From positions 1 to 62,680 of the forward strand of contig DWZQ01000027.1 in assembly GCA_019117485.1 (NCBI GenBank): 62,680 nucleotides of DNA, given 5' to 3'. Of this stretch, positions 1-7,506 are shown piece by piece. The position numbers and the translations under genes were made by a program. This DNA is from Candidatus Agathobaculum intestinipullorum. GTDB lineage: Bacteria; Bacillota; Clostridia; Oscillospirales; Butyricicoccaceae. The notes under the pieces were generated by a model. That model saw only the letters and a list, made by a program, of their open reading frames with translations. It was not told the DNA's origin and made no database searches. The number at the start of each line of letters is the position of its first letter. Within the stretch, counting starts at the first letter, position 1.

Positions 1-14
1 GCGTTTCTCGAATA

Positions 15-130
<116 letters not shown>

Positions 131-160
131 ACTTGCGGATCAGTTCGATCCGCTCGATAT

Positions 161-236
161 TCCTCAATAGCTCAGTTGGTAGAGCATGCGGCTGTTAACC
201 GCAGGGTCGTTGGTTCGAGTCCAACTTGAGGAGCCA
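161..236 (+). tRNA. tRNA-Asn(GTT)
   Basis: Cloverleaf with acceptor TCCTCAA/TTGAGGA, anticodon stem TGCGG/CCGCA, loop CTGTTAA giving anticodon GTT (194-196), T loop TTCGAGT, and an encoded CCA. First tRNA after 5S. Confidence 0.95.
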
Positions 237-300
237 TTTGTTTCAGGCTTTGCCGCCACAATTGATCGTGGCGGCAAAGCACTGTAACTCCCCTGTCTAT

Positions 301-377
301 GGGCCTTTAGCTCAGTTGGTTAGAGCAACCGGCTCATAACCGGTCGGTCCCGGGTTCGAGTCCCCGAAGGCCCACCA
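301..377 (+). tRNA. tRNA with CAT anticodon (Met, possibly Ile2)
   Basis: Cloverleaf with acceptor GGGCCTT/AAGGCCC, loop CTCATAA (anticodon CAT) and encoded CCA. It is not an initiator, since the first acceptor pair is closed. A CAT anticodon can be elongator Met or, if the C is modified to lysidine by TilS, Ile2; the sequence alone does not decide. Confidence 0.9.
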
Positions 378-391
378 AAAATTTTATATCT

Positions 392-468
392 GGCCCGGTA
401 GCTCAGTTGGTTAGAGCGCCAGCCTGTCACGCTGGAGGCCGTGGGTTCAAGTCCCATCCGGGTCGCCA
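392..468 (+). tRNA. tRNA-Asp(GTC)
   Basis: Acceptor GGCCCGG pairs with CCGGGTC (one G-U), loop CTGTCAC gives anticodon GTC, discriminator G and encoded CCA. Confidence 0.95.
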
Positions 469-501
469 TAAACGGCGATTCTATGATCGCCGTTTATTTT
501 T
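468..501 (+). terminator. Intrinsic terminator inside the tRNA array
   Basis: TAAACGGCGAT and ATCGCCGTTTA form an 11-bp stem with a six-base loop, followed by a T tract. It starts at the CCA end of tRNA-Asp, so tRNA-Thr downstream depends on read-through or its own promoter. Confidence 0.8.
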
Positions 502-502
502 T

Positions 503-578
503 GCTGCTATAGCTCAGTAGGTAGAGTGCATCCTTGGTAAGGATGAGGTCACCAGTTCAAATCTGGTTAGCAGCTCCA
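503..578 (+). tRNA. tRNA-Thr(GGT)
   Basis: Acceptor GCTGCTA/TAGCAGC, anticodon stem ATCCT/AGGAT around loop TGGTAA-type with anticodon GGT, encoded CCA at 576-578. Confidence 0.93.
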
Positions 579-579
579 T

Positions 580-616
580 AAAGCCGTCCCTTTCTATGGA
601 AAGGGACGGCTTTGTT
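580..616 (+). terminator. Terminator of the rRNA/tRNA operon
   Basis: AAGCCGTCCCTTT and AAAGGGACGGCTT form a perfect 13-bp stem directly after tRNA-Thr, followed by TTG; short T tract. Confidence 0.8.
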
Positions 617-668
617 GCATTTAGTTGCACAATATTTCTTGTCATGCCGCCGGCTTGCTGCAACGCTG

Positions 669-709
669 TTGACAAGGCACAATTTTCGCTATATACTTAA
701 CAAGGTTAA
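669..709 (+). promoter_or_regulatory. marR promoter with candidate operator
   Basis: TTGACA (669-674), 17-bp spacer, TATACT (692-697). A small inverted repeat TTAAC-AAG-GTTAA (697-709) abuts the -10 box, where a MarR dimer could block transcription of its own gene and the exporter downstream. Confidence 0.65.
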
Positions 710-736
710 CTATATGGATGGAGGAATCCTGTCAGG

Positions 737-1183
737 ATGGAATGGACAGCTATGATGCATTATCAGCAACAGATGCAGAAGATCGTGCGGTCGCTGTTAC
801 CCGTGCGTAAATCTTTGTTGACCGCAAGTGAATGTGAACTTTTAGCCCACCTATATTTGCAACCGGAACAAAACACACCCGTTTTGCTCAGTCAGGGCAG
901 CGGCATGAAAAAAGAGGCGGTAAGCCGCTGCCTGAAGTCGCTTTATGAAAAGAATTGCATACGCAAACAGCGTCAGGCAGAGGATGAGCGGAGTTATCAG
1001 TTATTCATGACGGAAACTGGCCTTGCCGAGCTGAAAAAGGGATATGAAAGCATTTTGCAGCCCTTTTATGATCTTTGGCGCAGTTCCAGTGAGGACTTCG
1101 AGGCTTTTATGTATTATGCGGATAAACTCGCCGCACATCTTGAGAAAGGAGAGGGGAAAAAACGTGACCATGAGGTTTTATGA
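737..1183 (+). CDS. MarR family transcriptional regulator
   Basis: 148-residue winged-helix repressor-type protein, the normal MarR length. The N-terminal helices lead into a helix-turn-helix around residues 45-75 (GSGMKKEAVSRCLKSL) and a wing with DERSYQLFMTETG at about 80-95, the typical MarR wing ending in an L/MT.xG motif. It starts at an ATG after GGAGGAATCC and its 3' end overlaps the exporter gene, so the two are one transcript. MarR proteins commonly repress an adjacent efflux gene and are released by a ligand; that role here is inferred. The inducer cannot be told from the sequence. Confidence 0.85.
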   Translation: MEWTAMMHYQQQMQKIVRSLLPVRKSLLTASECELLAHLYLQPEQNTPVLLSQGSGMKKEAVSRCLKSLYEKNCIRKQRQAEDERSYQLFMTETGLAELKKGYESILQPFYDLWRSSSEDFEAFMYYADKLAAHLEKGEGKKRDHEVL

Positions 1184-2234
1184 TGCGTTGCAGATGGACC
1201 CCGCCGTGTTGAAACGGGAGATCGCCGCTTGCAGCACCAGAAGCGAGAAAACATATTACTGGGCCGCAATGGCAATCCGTTCGGTACTGATTGTAGCCTT
1301 TGCCATCGTGTTTATCAGCCTGCTATCCGATGTGTTTGGCGCCGACAATACCCCGTTGGCGGTGGCATTATTCTGCATGATGCTGGGCATTCGCTTTGTC
1401 AATTTTGAATACTGCATCGGGGACTCTTTGATCACTCTGGCGGCTGTGTTGGGCATTCTGGTGCTGGCACCCAGTGCAGCGGTGGTGCTCCCATCTATTC
1501 TGTTGATCCCGCTGCACTTCGCGGCCTTTTTTGCCCTGCTTTACATGACCACACAGCGGCCCGAAATGGGTAACGGCGGCATATATAGCTTCGCTTATGT
1601 CTATCTGACCGGCAATCCGGTCGTTGGGGAGGCGCTCATCCGTCGCGGGCTTTTGGCGTTGGTAGGTTATTTGATCTGCGGCGCAATCCTGTTTGCCAAG
1701 CACCGGCATCAGCACAAAACAACGCGTTTCCACCATGTGGTGCGGGGATTTGATCTTTCCAAACCGGTTCACCTGTGGCAATTGCGTATGGCACTGGGCG
1801 TAAGTCTGGTGCTGACCGCTGGGCAGGTGTTTGGGGTGGAGCGGTTTATGTGGATGGGATTTGCGTGTGCGTCGCTCTTGTCAGAATATCCAAACTCCGG
1901 CAATGCGATTGTCCGCTTCCGGCAGCGTATTGTGGGAGCGATCGCAGGTTCCTTCGCATTTTTCCTGCTTTATTTGGTGACGCCCGAAGCTCTTCATCCG
2001 TTCATGGGACCATTGGGTGGGTTGTGTTTGGGCTTTTGCACCGATTACCGGTACAAAACGGCAATGAACTGCTTTGGCGCCCTGATGCTGGGCACCGGAA
2101 TCTATGGGCTGCAGGGGGCGGTGCTCCTGCGTATTGTGGATACCGTTCTGGGTGTTGTATTCGGTTTGGTATTCGCTGCCGTTTTTCACCGGCTGGCAGC
2201 GGTGAGATTTCTGCCCGTTCCGGAAAAAGAGTGA
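1164..2234 (+). CDS. FUSC-like membrane transporter (aromatic acid/efflux family)
   Basis: About 356 residues from a GTG start at 1164 placed 8 nt after AGGAGAGGGG; an ATG at 1170 is the alternative. The protein has two blocks of hydrophobic helices, one around residues 30-130 and one around 210-340, separated by a charged cytoplasmic stretch with HRHQHKTTRFHH. Two repeated membrane halves are the layout of fusaric-acid/aromatic-acid exporter (FUSC/YccS) proteins. The start overlaps the end of the MarR gene by 20 nt, which supports translational coupling and a drug or aromatic-compound efflux role. Family assignment comes from topology and motif feel, not a search. Confidence 0.7.
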   Translation: MTMRFYDALQMDPAVLKREIAACSTRSEKTYYWAAMAIRSVLIVAFAIVFISLLSDVFGADNTPLAVALFCMMLGIRFVNFEYCIGDSLITLAAVLGILVLAPSAAVVLPSILLIPLHFAAFFALLYMTTQRPEMGNGGIYSFAYVYLTGNPVVGEALIRRGLLALVGYLICGAILFAKHRHQHKTTRFHHVVRGFDLSKPVHLWQLRMALGVSLVLTAGQVFGVERFMWMGFACASLLSEYPNSGNAIVRFRQRIVGAIAGSFAFFLLYLVTPEALHPFMGPLGGLCLGFCTDYRYKTAMNCFGALMLGTGIYGLQGAVLLRIVDTVLGVVFGLVFAAVFHRLAAVRFLPVPEKE

Positions 2235-2282
2235 CGGCGCACAGGTAGGTTTACACCGAGGGAAAACGAAGATGGAGAAAAG

Positions 2283-2313
2283 AGAAAAGCCTGTCGAAAG
2301 ACAGGCTTTTTCT
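2283..2313. terminator. Bidirectional terminator between convergent genes
   Basis: AAAAGCCTGTC-GAAA-GACAGGCTTTTT: an 11-bp stem with T tract on the plus strand and A-rich (T on minus) flank on the other, between the FUSC gene and cysK. Confidence 0.85.
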
Positions 2314-2314
2314 C

Positions 2315-3247
2315 TTACTCGCTGACGAGGGGGGTGGACAGGTAGCGGTCGCCGGTATCCGGCAGCAGGGCGACAATGGTCTTACCCTTGTTCTCCGGGC
2401 GCTTTGCCAGCTGCACAGCAGCGTGGAGCGCCGCGCCGGACGAAATGCCGATAAACAACCCTTCGTTGTGCGTGAAGGTACGCGCGGCGGTAAAGGCGTC
2501 CTCGCCCTTGACGCGCATAACCTCGTCGTAAATCTGGGTATCCAGTACCTCGGGTACAAAGCCCGCGCCGATGCCCTGAATTTTATGCGGGCCGCCCTTG
2601 CCGGTGGTCAGGACAGGGGACTCGTCCGGCTCAACGCCGACGACCTTGATAGCGGGGTTGCGCTCCTTGAGGTAGCGGCCGACACCGGTGATCGTGCCGC
2701 CGGTGCCGACGCCCGCGACAAAAATGTCGATTTTGCCGTCAGTCTGCGTCCACAGTTCGGGGCCGGTCGAGGCGTAGTGCGCGGCAGGATTCGCCGGATT
2801 GACAAACTGGCCGGGGATGAAGCTGTTTTCGATCTCTTTTGCCAGCTCATCCGCCTTGGTGATCGCGCCGGACATGCCCTTTGCGCCGTCGGTGAGCACC
2901 AGCTCGGCGCCGTAGGCCTTGAGCATATTACGGCGCTCAACGCTCATTGTCTCGGGCATGGTCAGGATGATGCGGTAGCCCTTGGCTGCCGCGACAGCCG
3001 CAAGGCCGATGCCGGTGTTGCCGCTGGTCGGCTCGATGATGGTCGCGCCCGGCTGGAGCGCGCCACTTTCCTCGGCCTTTGCGATCATTGCATTGGCGAC
3101 GCGGTCCTTGACCGAACCTGCCGGATTAAAATACTCAAGTTTGGCGAGGATTTGCGCATCCGCGCCGGTTTTTGCTGCAAATTTGTCTGCCGCGTACAGA
3201 GGGGTGTTGCCGATCAGCTCGGCAAAGCTGTGCTTGATATCTGCCAT
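2315..3247 (-). CDS. cysK: Cysteine synthase A (O-acetylserine sulfhydrylase)
   Basis: 310 residues, full length for CysK. It joins O-acetylserine and sulfide to make cysteine with pyridoxal phosphate. The PLP lysine is K47 in AGSVKDR, the substrate loop is PTSGNTGIG at about 73-81, and the phosphate-cradle GTGGTITG lies near 180. The C-terminal [10 protein letters not shown] is typical. The start ATG is preceded by GAAAGGCGGTATGCCCC. It is transcribed alone from a clear promoter whose start point is covered by a perfect palindrome, so sulfur-responsive repression is likely. A second, more divergent cysteine synthase lies at 13.0-13.9 kb. Confidence 0.93.
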   Translation of the reverse strand: MADIKHSFAELIGNTPLYAADKFAAKTGADAQILAKLEYFNPAGSVKDRVANAMIAKAEESGALQPGATIIEPTSGNTGIGLAAVAAAKGYRIILTMPETMSVERRNMLKAYGAELVLTDGAKGMSGAITKADELAKEIENSFIPGQFVNPANPAAHYASTGPELWTQTDGKIDIFVAGVGTGGTITGVGRYLKERNPAIKVVGVEPDESPVLTTGKGGPHKIQGIGAGFVPEVLDTQIYDEVMRVKGEDAFTAARTFTHNEGLFIGISSGAALHAAVQLAKRPENKGKTIVALLPDTGDRYLSTPLVSE

Positions 3248-3279
3248 GGGGCATACCGCCTTTCTATTTTCATAAACTC

Positions 3280-3337
3280 CTTAATTCATAGGTGATTTAT
3301 ATGAATTAAGCATACAGGCAAATATCCGGTTTGTCAA
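3280..3337 (-). promoter_or_regulatory. cysK promoter with palindromic operator
   Basis: On the minus strand: TTGACA (3337-3332), 17-bp spacer, TATGCT (3314-3309). A perfect inverted repeat with arms CTTAATTCAT and ATGAATTAAG (3280-3289 and 3301-3310, 11-bp spacer) begins inside the -10 box and covers the predicted start site. This is the position of a repressor operator; an Rrf2/CymR-type cysteine regulator is a guess. Confidence 0.75.
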
Positions 3338-3352
3338 GAGAAAATTTGCAAC

Positions 3353-3384
3353 AAAAGAGCGGCCTGCGTTTACACGCAGGCCGC
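3353..3384 (-). terminator. Terminator of the GH3 gene
   Basis: GCGGCCTGCGT and ACGCAGGCCGC (3359-3369, 3374-3384) form an 11-bp stem with loop TTAC; on the minus strand it is followed by CTCTTTTGTTG. It lies between the GH3 lipoprotein gene and the cysK promoter. Confidence 0.75.
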
Positions 3385-3451
3385 CGGTGGTGGTTACATG
3401 CCCACGAAAAAAATTTCCCTTGCGGGAGATTTTTTCTGTGCGGCAGCAGGT

Positions 3452-4591
3452 TTATGCGTCGATCAGTCCGAGCTGCATCTTCCACCGCACGACGCGCACG
3501 GCGGACTCACGGATGCGGTCTGCGTCGATGGTGCCATCTTCCACCGCCGTGAGCACGGCGTTATACTGTGTCACAAAGTCGGAGGAGATCAGCATATCGT
3601 TGCCTGCCTGCACGGCGAGCACAGCGGCGTCCGCGTCGCCGGTGTAGTCGGTGATGGCCTGCATGACAAGGTCGTCGGTCATCACAACGCCGTCAAAGCC
3701 CAGTTCATCCCGCAGGATGTCGTGCACGGCGGGCGAGAGCGACGCGGGCAGCGTATCGTCCATGCAGGCGACGATGTTGTGGCAGACCAGCACGGCCTGC
3801 GCGCCTGCATCAATACCTGCGGAAAAGGGCAGGAAATCCACTTCGCGGAATTGTTCGATTGGCCGGGTATCCTGCGCGATGCCGGTGTGCGTGTCGGCGT
3901 TGCTGCCGTAACCCGGGAAATGCTTGAGCACCATACCCATGCCATCCGTTTGCATTTGGCCGATGACCGTGCGGATGTATTCGCTGGTAGCCGCCGCATC
4001 CTGTCCGAACGAGCGGGCATAAATAAAGTCGGCCGGGTTGGTCGATACGTCGCACACGGGCGCAAGGTTGACGTTGATGCCGAGCGATAAGAGCAGCGCG
4101 TCCTTCTCGGCGGTATCGTCGGTGATGCGGTCAAGGCCGCCCGTAGCAAACAGAGCCTGCGGCGACTGGAACCGTCCCGCGCGGAACGCGCTATACGAGC
4201 TGACGCGTGTGACCGTGCCGCCTTCCTCGTCCACGCCGATCAGCATGGGCGTTGCTGCCGCCTGCTGGTAGGACGCAATGGCGGTGCGCACACTTTCTGG
4301 TGTTTGCCCCTCAAAGTCGCGCCCAAACAGGATATAGCCGCCGATATCATACTGTGCGGCAAGGTCAGCTGCGCCCACATCTGGGCAGCGCGCAAAGAAC
4401 AGCTGCCCGGTCTGCTGCGCAAGCGTCAGGCTGTCGACATAGGTTTCGGCCGGGTCTGGTTCGGGCGGCGGGGGCGGCTCCGGCGTGGTTTGGGCGGCAG
4501 TATCGGTCGTGGCATTGTCCTCGTCGCCGCAGGCGCACAGGCCAAGCGGCAGAGCCAGAGCAAGCAGCAAACAGAGCAGGCGTTTTTTCAT
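3452..4591 (-). CDS. Glycoside hydrolase family 3 lipoprotein (NagZ-like beta-N-acetylhexosaminidase)
   Basis: 379 residues from an ATG at 4591 after AGGAAGGAAG. Residues 1-21 form a lipoprotein signal (KKR, hydrophobic core, lipobox LCAC), followed by a Pro/Glu-rich linker (TPEPPPPPEPDPAE), then a GH3 barrel. VDEEGGTVTR at about 120, KHFPGYG and DTHTG near 215 (the Asp/His catalytic dyad loop of NagZ-type enzymes, normally KHFPGHGxxxxDSH) and MTDDLVM near 300 (nucleophile Asp) are visible. It would act outside the membrane on muropeptide or glycan GlcNAc residues. It is divergent from gluQRS and has its own terminator. The GYG in place of GHG is a small departure. Confidence 0.85.
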   Translation of the reverse strand: MKKRLLCLLLALALPLGLCACGDEDNATTDTAAQTTPEPPPPPEPDPAETYVDSLTLAQQTGQLFFARCPDVGAADLAAQYDIGGYILFGRDFEGQTPESVRTAIASYQQAAATPMLIGVDEEGGTVTRVSSYSAFRAGRFQSPQALFATGGLDRITDDTAEKDALLLSLGINVNLAPVCDVSTNPADFIYARSFGQDAAATSEYIRTVIGQMQTDGMGMVLKHFPGYGSNADTHTGIAQDTRPIEQFREVDFLPFSAGIDAGAQAVLVCHNIVACMDDTLPASLSPAVHDILRDELGFDGVVMTDDLVMQAITDYTGDADAAVLAVQAGNDMLISSDFVTQYNAVLTAVEDGTIDADRIRESAVRVVRWKMQLGLIDA

Positions 4592-4701
4592 CGTCAGCAC
4601 TTCCTTCCTGCCTTTATTATACAGGAGCGCGCGCCCGTTGCAAAGGGGATTGTGTTTGTGGTAAGATAAGGGGACTGGAGAAAACGAGGAGGGAAGGCAG
4701 G

Positions 4702-5622
4702 ATGCCAACCATCGGACGCTTTGCGCCCAGCCCGAGCGGGCGCATGCATCTGGGCAACGTGCTGTGTGCGCTGCTCGCGTTTTTGAGCGCGCGGCGGCAA
4801 AATGGGCAGTTTTTGCTTCGTATTGAGGATCTGGACGCGATGCGTTGCCCGCGCAGCTTTGCCGACCTGATTTTGGACGATCTGCGCTGGCTGGGGCTTG
4901 ACTGGGACGGCGAGGTGCCTTATCAGTCCGAGCGGGCGTCGATTTATGAGCAATATGAGGCTATATTGCGCGAAAAGGGGTTGTTGTACCCCTGTTTTTG
5001 CTCGCGGGCGGCGTTGCACGCTGCATCTGCGCCGCATTTGTCGGATGGGCGCGTGTTATACGCCGGCACCTGCTGTGACCTGACCCCAGAACAGGTAGCC
5101 GAAAAGCGCAAGTCGCGCGCTCCGGCCACGCGCGTGCGCGTGCCGGACGAGGTCGTGCAGTTCACCGACGAGGTTTGGGGCGAGTACGTGGAAAACCTCG
5201 CGGCGGAATGCGGCGATTTCATCGTGCGCCGGTCGGACGGTGTGTTTGCCTATCAGCTTGCGGTTGTGGTGGACGATGCGTTGACCGGCGTTAACGAGGT
5301 CGTGCGCGGTGCGGATTTGATTTCCAGCACGCCGCGGCAGATTTGGCTGCATCGGCTATTTGGGTTTGTGCCGCCGCGCTTTGCGCATCTGCCGTTGCTA
5401 TGCGACCATGACGGCCGCCGTCTGTCCAAGCGGGACGAGGATCTTGACCTCGGCCTGTTGCGGCAGCGGTTCACGCCAGAGCAGGTGATCGGCGCGCTGG
5501 CTTGTGCGGCGGGGCTGATCGACCGGCCGGCGCCGGTAGCAGCGCGTGAGCTGGTTTCGTCCTTTGACTGGGCAAAAGTCCCACGGCATGACCTGTTTTT
5601 ACCGAATATTTTTCGAGAATAG
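4702..5622 (+). CDS. gluQ: Glutamyl-Q tRNA(Asp) synthetase
   Basis: 306 residues, the size of GluQ-RS, which resembles the catalytic half of GluRS without the anticodon-binding domain. It attaches glutamate to queuosine at the wobble base of tRNA-Asp. The signature PSPSGRMHLGN (residues 9-19, HIGH-like) and LSKRDED (KMSKS-like, about 240) are present, as is the zinc site CFCSR at about 98 with YAGTCC downstream. The first 150 codons of the longer open frame are antisense to the GH3 gene; the ATG at 4702 after GAGGAGGGAAGG is the real start. Monocistronic, followed by a hairpin terminator. Confidence 0.9.
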   Translation: MPTIGRFAPSPSGRMHLGNVLCALLAFLSARRQNGQFLLRIEDLDAMRCPRSFADLILDDLRWLGLDWDGEVPYQSERASIYEQYEAILREKGLLYPCFCSRAALHAASAPHLSDGRVLYAGTCCDLTPEQVAEKRKSRAPATRVRVPDEVVQFTDEVWGEYVENLAAECGDFIVRRSDGVFAYQLAVVVDDALTGVNEVVRGADLISSTPRQIWLHRLFGFVPPRFAHLPLLCDHDGRRLSKRDEDLDLGLLRQRFTPEQVIGALACAAGLIDRPAPVAARELVSSFDWAKVPRHDLFLPNIFRE

Positions 5623-5625
5623 AAC

Positions 5626-5649
5626 AAAGCGCCCAAACGGGCGCTTTCA
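5626..5649 (+). terminator. gluQ terminator, copy 1 of a duplicated hairpin
   Basis: AAAGCGCCC-AAAC-GGGCGCTTT, 9-bp stem, short T run. The same 22 bases recur at 5862-5883, 236 bp downstream. Confidence 0.75.
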
Positions 5650-5861
5650 GTTTGTCGATAAAGTTCCCGCGCCGCAGGCCGTAGCCCGCGATACTGCATT
5701 CCGCCGCCGCGCGGCGGTAAAATGCGCGTCGCGTATAGTTCAGCCGCTCTGTGAGCGGCATTAAAAAAGCGAGCTTTGCCCGTTTTTTTGATACAACTGA
5801 TTCGATTGGAAGCGTGGTTCCAATCGAGAGGCCGTCGAAAACTACGTTTTTCGACAGCCTC
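5648..5861 (-). repeat. Hairpin-chain intergenic element A
   Basis: A 214-nt non-coding stretch made of consecutive stem-loops. Read on the minus strand it shows GTCGAAAA/TTTTCGAC, CGATTGGAA/TTCCAATCG, then TATCAAAA followed by CGGGCAAAGCTCG and TTTTTT (core hairpin, plus positions 5762-5789), then CCGCTC/GAGCGG and a CGCGACGCGCAT segment. The core hairpin matches those of elements C (12887-12919) and D (27868-27900), so this copy is in opposite orientation to them. It is bracketed by two identical terminator hairpins. No protein-coding content. Confidence 0.65.
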
Positions 5862-5890
5862 AAAGCGCCCAAACGGGCGCTTTTCTTTTT
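5862..5890 (+). terminator. Terminator copy 2
   Basis: Same AAAGCGCCC-AAAC-GGGCGCTTT hairpin as at 5626, here with a better T tract (TTTTCTTTTT). Confidence 0.75.
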
Positions 5891-5897
5891 GTCAAAA

Positions 5898-5935
5898 TCA
5901 CCCTTGACAGGATAGGGTGATGGTTGTACTATAAT
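5898..5935 (+). promoter_or_regulatory. Promoter of the SPFH gene with palindrome over -35
   Basis: TTGACA (5904-5909), 17-bp spacer, TACTAT (5927-5932) overlapping TATAAT (5930-5935). The -35 box sits inside the perfect inverted repeat TCACCCT-N9-AGGGTGA (5898-5920), a candidate operator. Confidence 0.65.
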
Positions 5936-5969
5936 GATATTAAATTGATATGATTGTGAGGGATAGGAT

Positions 5970-6995
5970 ATGAACGAAAATCATGTGGAGTATCAGGAAA
6001 GGACGCTACGCGCGCCGAATGGTTTGGCAATTTTGCTGCTCAACATTGTGCTGATGTTGGCGGCAGTGGCGGGCATCGTGTACAGTGCGGTGCAGCTGGA
6101 CAATGGGGCAGGCGGCGCGATGGTCGCGCTGCTGGTCGTGTGTATTTTCTACTGGTGCCTGCCGTGTTGGCTGCTGTTCGCGGGGGTCAAGGTGCTGCGC
6201 CCGAACGAAGCGCTTGTGCTGACGTTGTTCGGCAAGTACATCGGCACACTCAAGGGTGAGGGTATCTTTTTTGTCAACCCGTTCAGCTCTGCGGTCAACC
6301 CAGCGGCAGAGTCCATGTTTGCCAAGGCGGCCGAGGCTGCAACCGAAGCCGCAAAACAGGGCAGCAAGCTGTCGTCCGGCCGGGTTTCGGCAGGCACCGC
6401 GCGTGGCAAGCGGCTCTCGCTCAAGACCATGACGCTTAACAACGACAAGCAGAAGATCAACGACCTACTCGGCAACCCAATCATCATCGGCATCGCGGTC
6501 ATCTGGCACATTGAGGATACAGCCAAGGCGGTGTTCGCGGTGGACAATTACGAGGAGTTCCTGTCGATTCAGTCGGATGCGGCGCTGCGCAACACCGTGC
6601 GCCTGTATCCGTATGATGTGTCCGAGGGTGGCGACGAAAAGAGCTTGCGCGGCTCGTCACAGGAGATTGCAGGCGTACTGGCCGAGGAAATCCAGAAGCG
6701 CGTTGCTTGCGCGGGCCTGAAGGTCGAGGAAGCCCGCATCACGACGCTTGCCTACGCACCTGAGATTGCGGCTGCTATGCTCCAGCGCCAGCAGGCTAGC
6801 GCGGTCGTGGACGCGCGCAAGATGATTGTCGAGGGCGCGGTCGGCATGGTAGAGATGGCGCTCGACGAGCTGAGCCGCAAGCAGGTCGTCGATCTGGATG
6901 ACGAGCGCAAGGCGCAGATGGTGTCTAATCTGATGGTTGTACTTTGCGCGGGCAAGGATGCACAGCCTGTTGTCAATTCCGGCTCGATTTATTAA
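5970..6995 (+). CDS. SPFH/Band 7 domain membrane protein
   Basis: 341 residues. Two hydrophobic segments (about 19-40 and 48-72) anchor it; an SPFH (stomatin/prohibitin/flotillin) domain follows from [19 protein letters not shown] to the helical [18 protein letters not shown] part near 265-285. The end [27 protein letters not shown] is typical of a Clostridia/Actinobacteria subgroup with a short conserved tail. Such proteins form membrane-associated oligomers; the exact function is not known. A 55-residue Ala/Lys/Ser-rich insert (about 110-150) interrupts the start of the domain. Its stop codon TAA is part of the TTAA that flanks the MITE immediately downstream. Confidence 0.85.
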   Translation: MNENHVEYQERTLRAPNGLAILLLNIVLMLAAVAGIVYSAVQLDNGAGGAMVALLVVCIFYWCLPCWLLFAGVKVLRPNEALVLTLFGKYIGTLKGEGIFFVNPFSSAVNPAAESMFAKAAEAATEAAKQGSKLSSGRVSAGTARGKRLSLKTMTLNNDKQKINDLLGNPIIIGIAVIWHIEDTAKAVFAVDNYEEFLSIQSDAALRNTVRLYPYDVSEGGDEKSLRGSSQEIAGVLAEEIQKRVACAGLKVEEARITTLAYAPEIAAAMLQRQQASAVVDARKMIVEGAVGMVEMALDELSRKQVVDLDDERKAQMVSNLMVVLCAGKDAQPVVNSGSIY

Positions 6996-7155
6996 GGCAA
7001 CACCGCACAATTGCATCTTCGATGCTTTGCGGAAATTTTGTACCCAGATTTTGTTGCGGTTTCTTGCAATACATCAAGTATTGCCGCGAAACCGTGCCGC
7101 ATCTGGACGCAAAATTTACTCGCAAATCATTCTTGCTGAATTATGCGGTATTACC
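6996..7155. mobile_element. MITE-like element, 160 bp, TTAA-flanked
   Basis: Terminal inverted repeats of 17 bp, GGCAACACCGCACAATT (6996-7012) and AATTATGCGGTATTACC (7139-7155), differ at three positions, all C/T changes. TTAA flanks both ends (6992-6995, 7156-7159), as for a 4-bp target duplication. Most of the interior also folds back: GCGGTTTC..GTATTGCCGCGAAACCG at the centre, CAGAT/ATCTG and TTGCGGAAATTTTG/CAAAATTTACTCGCAA further out. There is no reading frame for a transposase, so it is non-autonomous. The parent family is not identified. Confidence 0.75.
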
Positions 7156-7226
7156 TTAAGTAGGACTTGCCGAACTGCCGTAAATGGCATTACAATAAGA
7201 TAGAAAGTTAGCGGGGAGGTGTAGAC

Positions 7227-7397
7227 GTGGCGGACAAGGAAAAAGCGAAAAAACAGGTGCCGCTGCGGCTGTCCGCCTCGTTGTATGAGGAGCTTGCCCG
7301 CTGGGCGGAGGATGAATTTCGCTCGGTCAACGGGCAGATCGAGTACCTGCTGACCGAGGCGGTACGCCGCCGAAAAAAGAAGCCGCCGGAAGAATGA
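7227..7397 (+). CDS. Small ribbon-helix-helix (Arc-like) DNA-binding protein
   Basis: 56 residues from a GTG start after [34 protein letters not shown] gives the beta strand and first helix of an Arc/MetJ fold, and [18 protein letters not shown] the second helix; the pattern R-S-x-N-x-Q-I-E-x-L-L is typical of Arc-type proteins of Clostridia. It would bind DNA as a dimer of dimers. It follows the MITE and precedes the GerMN gene by 110 bp. Target unknown. Confidence 0.75.
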   Translation: MADKEKAKKQVPLRLSASLYEELARWAEDEFRSVNGQIEYLLTEAVRRRKKKPPEE

Positions 7398-7437
7398 AAT
7401 TTTACAGGTTGGGTCTGGATTTTTCCTGTCGCTGTGC

Positions 7438-7443
7438 TATAAT
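7438..7443 (+). promoter_or_regulatory. -10 box of the GerMN gene
   Basis: TATAAT 64 bp before the ATG at 7507. No convincing -35 element (TCTGGA-like at the right spacing), so a regulated or weak promoter. Confidence 0.4.
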
Positions 7444-7506
7444 GACTGCACAAACCCTTGGCCGTGGCCCGGGCGGGCGGCGGCATGCGAAAGGAGCACG
7501 TATACC

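Noticed and set aside
247-281. Perfect hairpin between tRNA-Asn and the CAT tRNA (GCTTTGCCGCCAC/GTGGCGGCAAAGC).
   Set aside because: No T tract follows, so it was not called a terminator; probably a processing or spacer hairpin.
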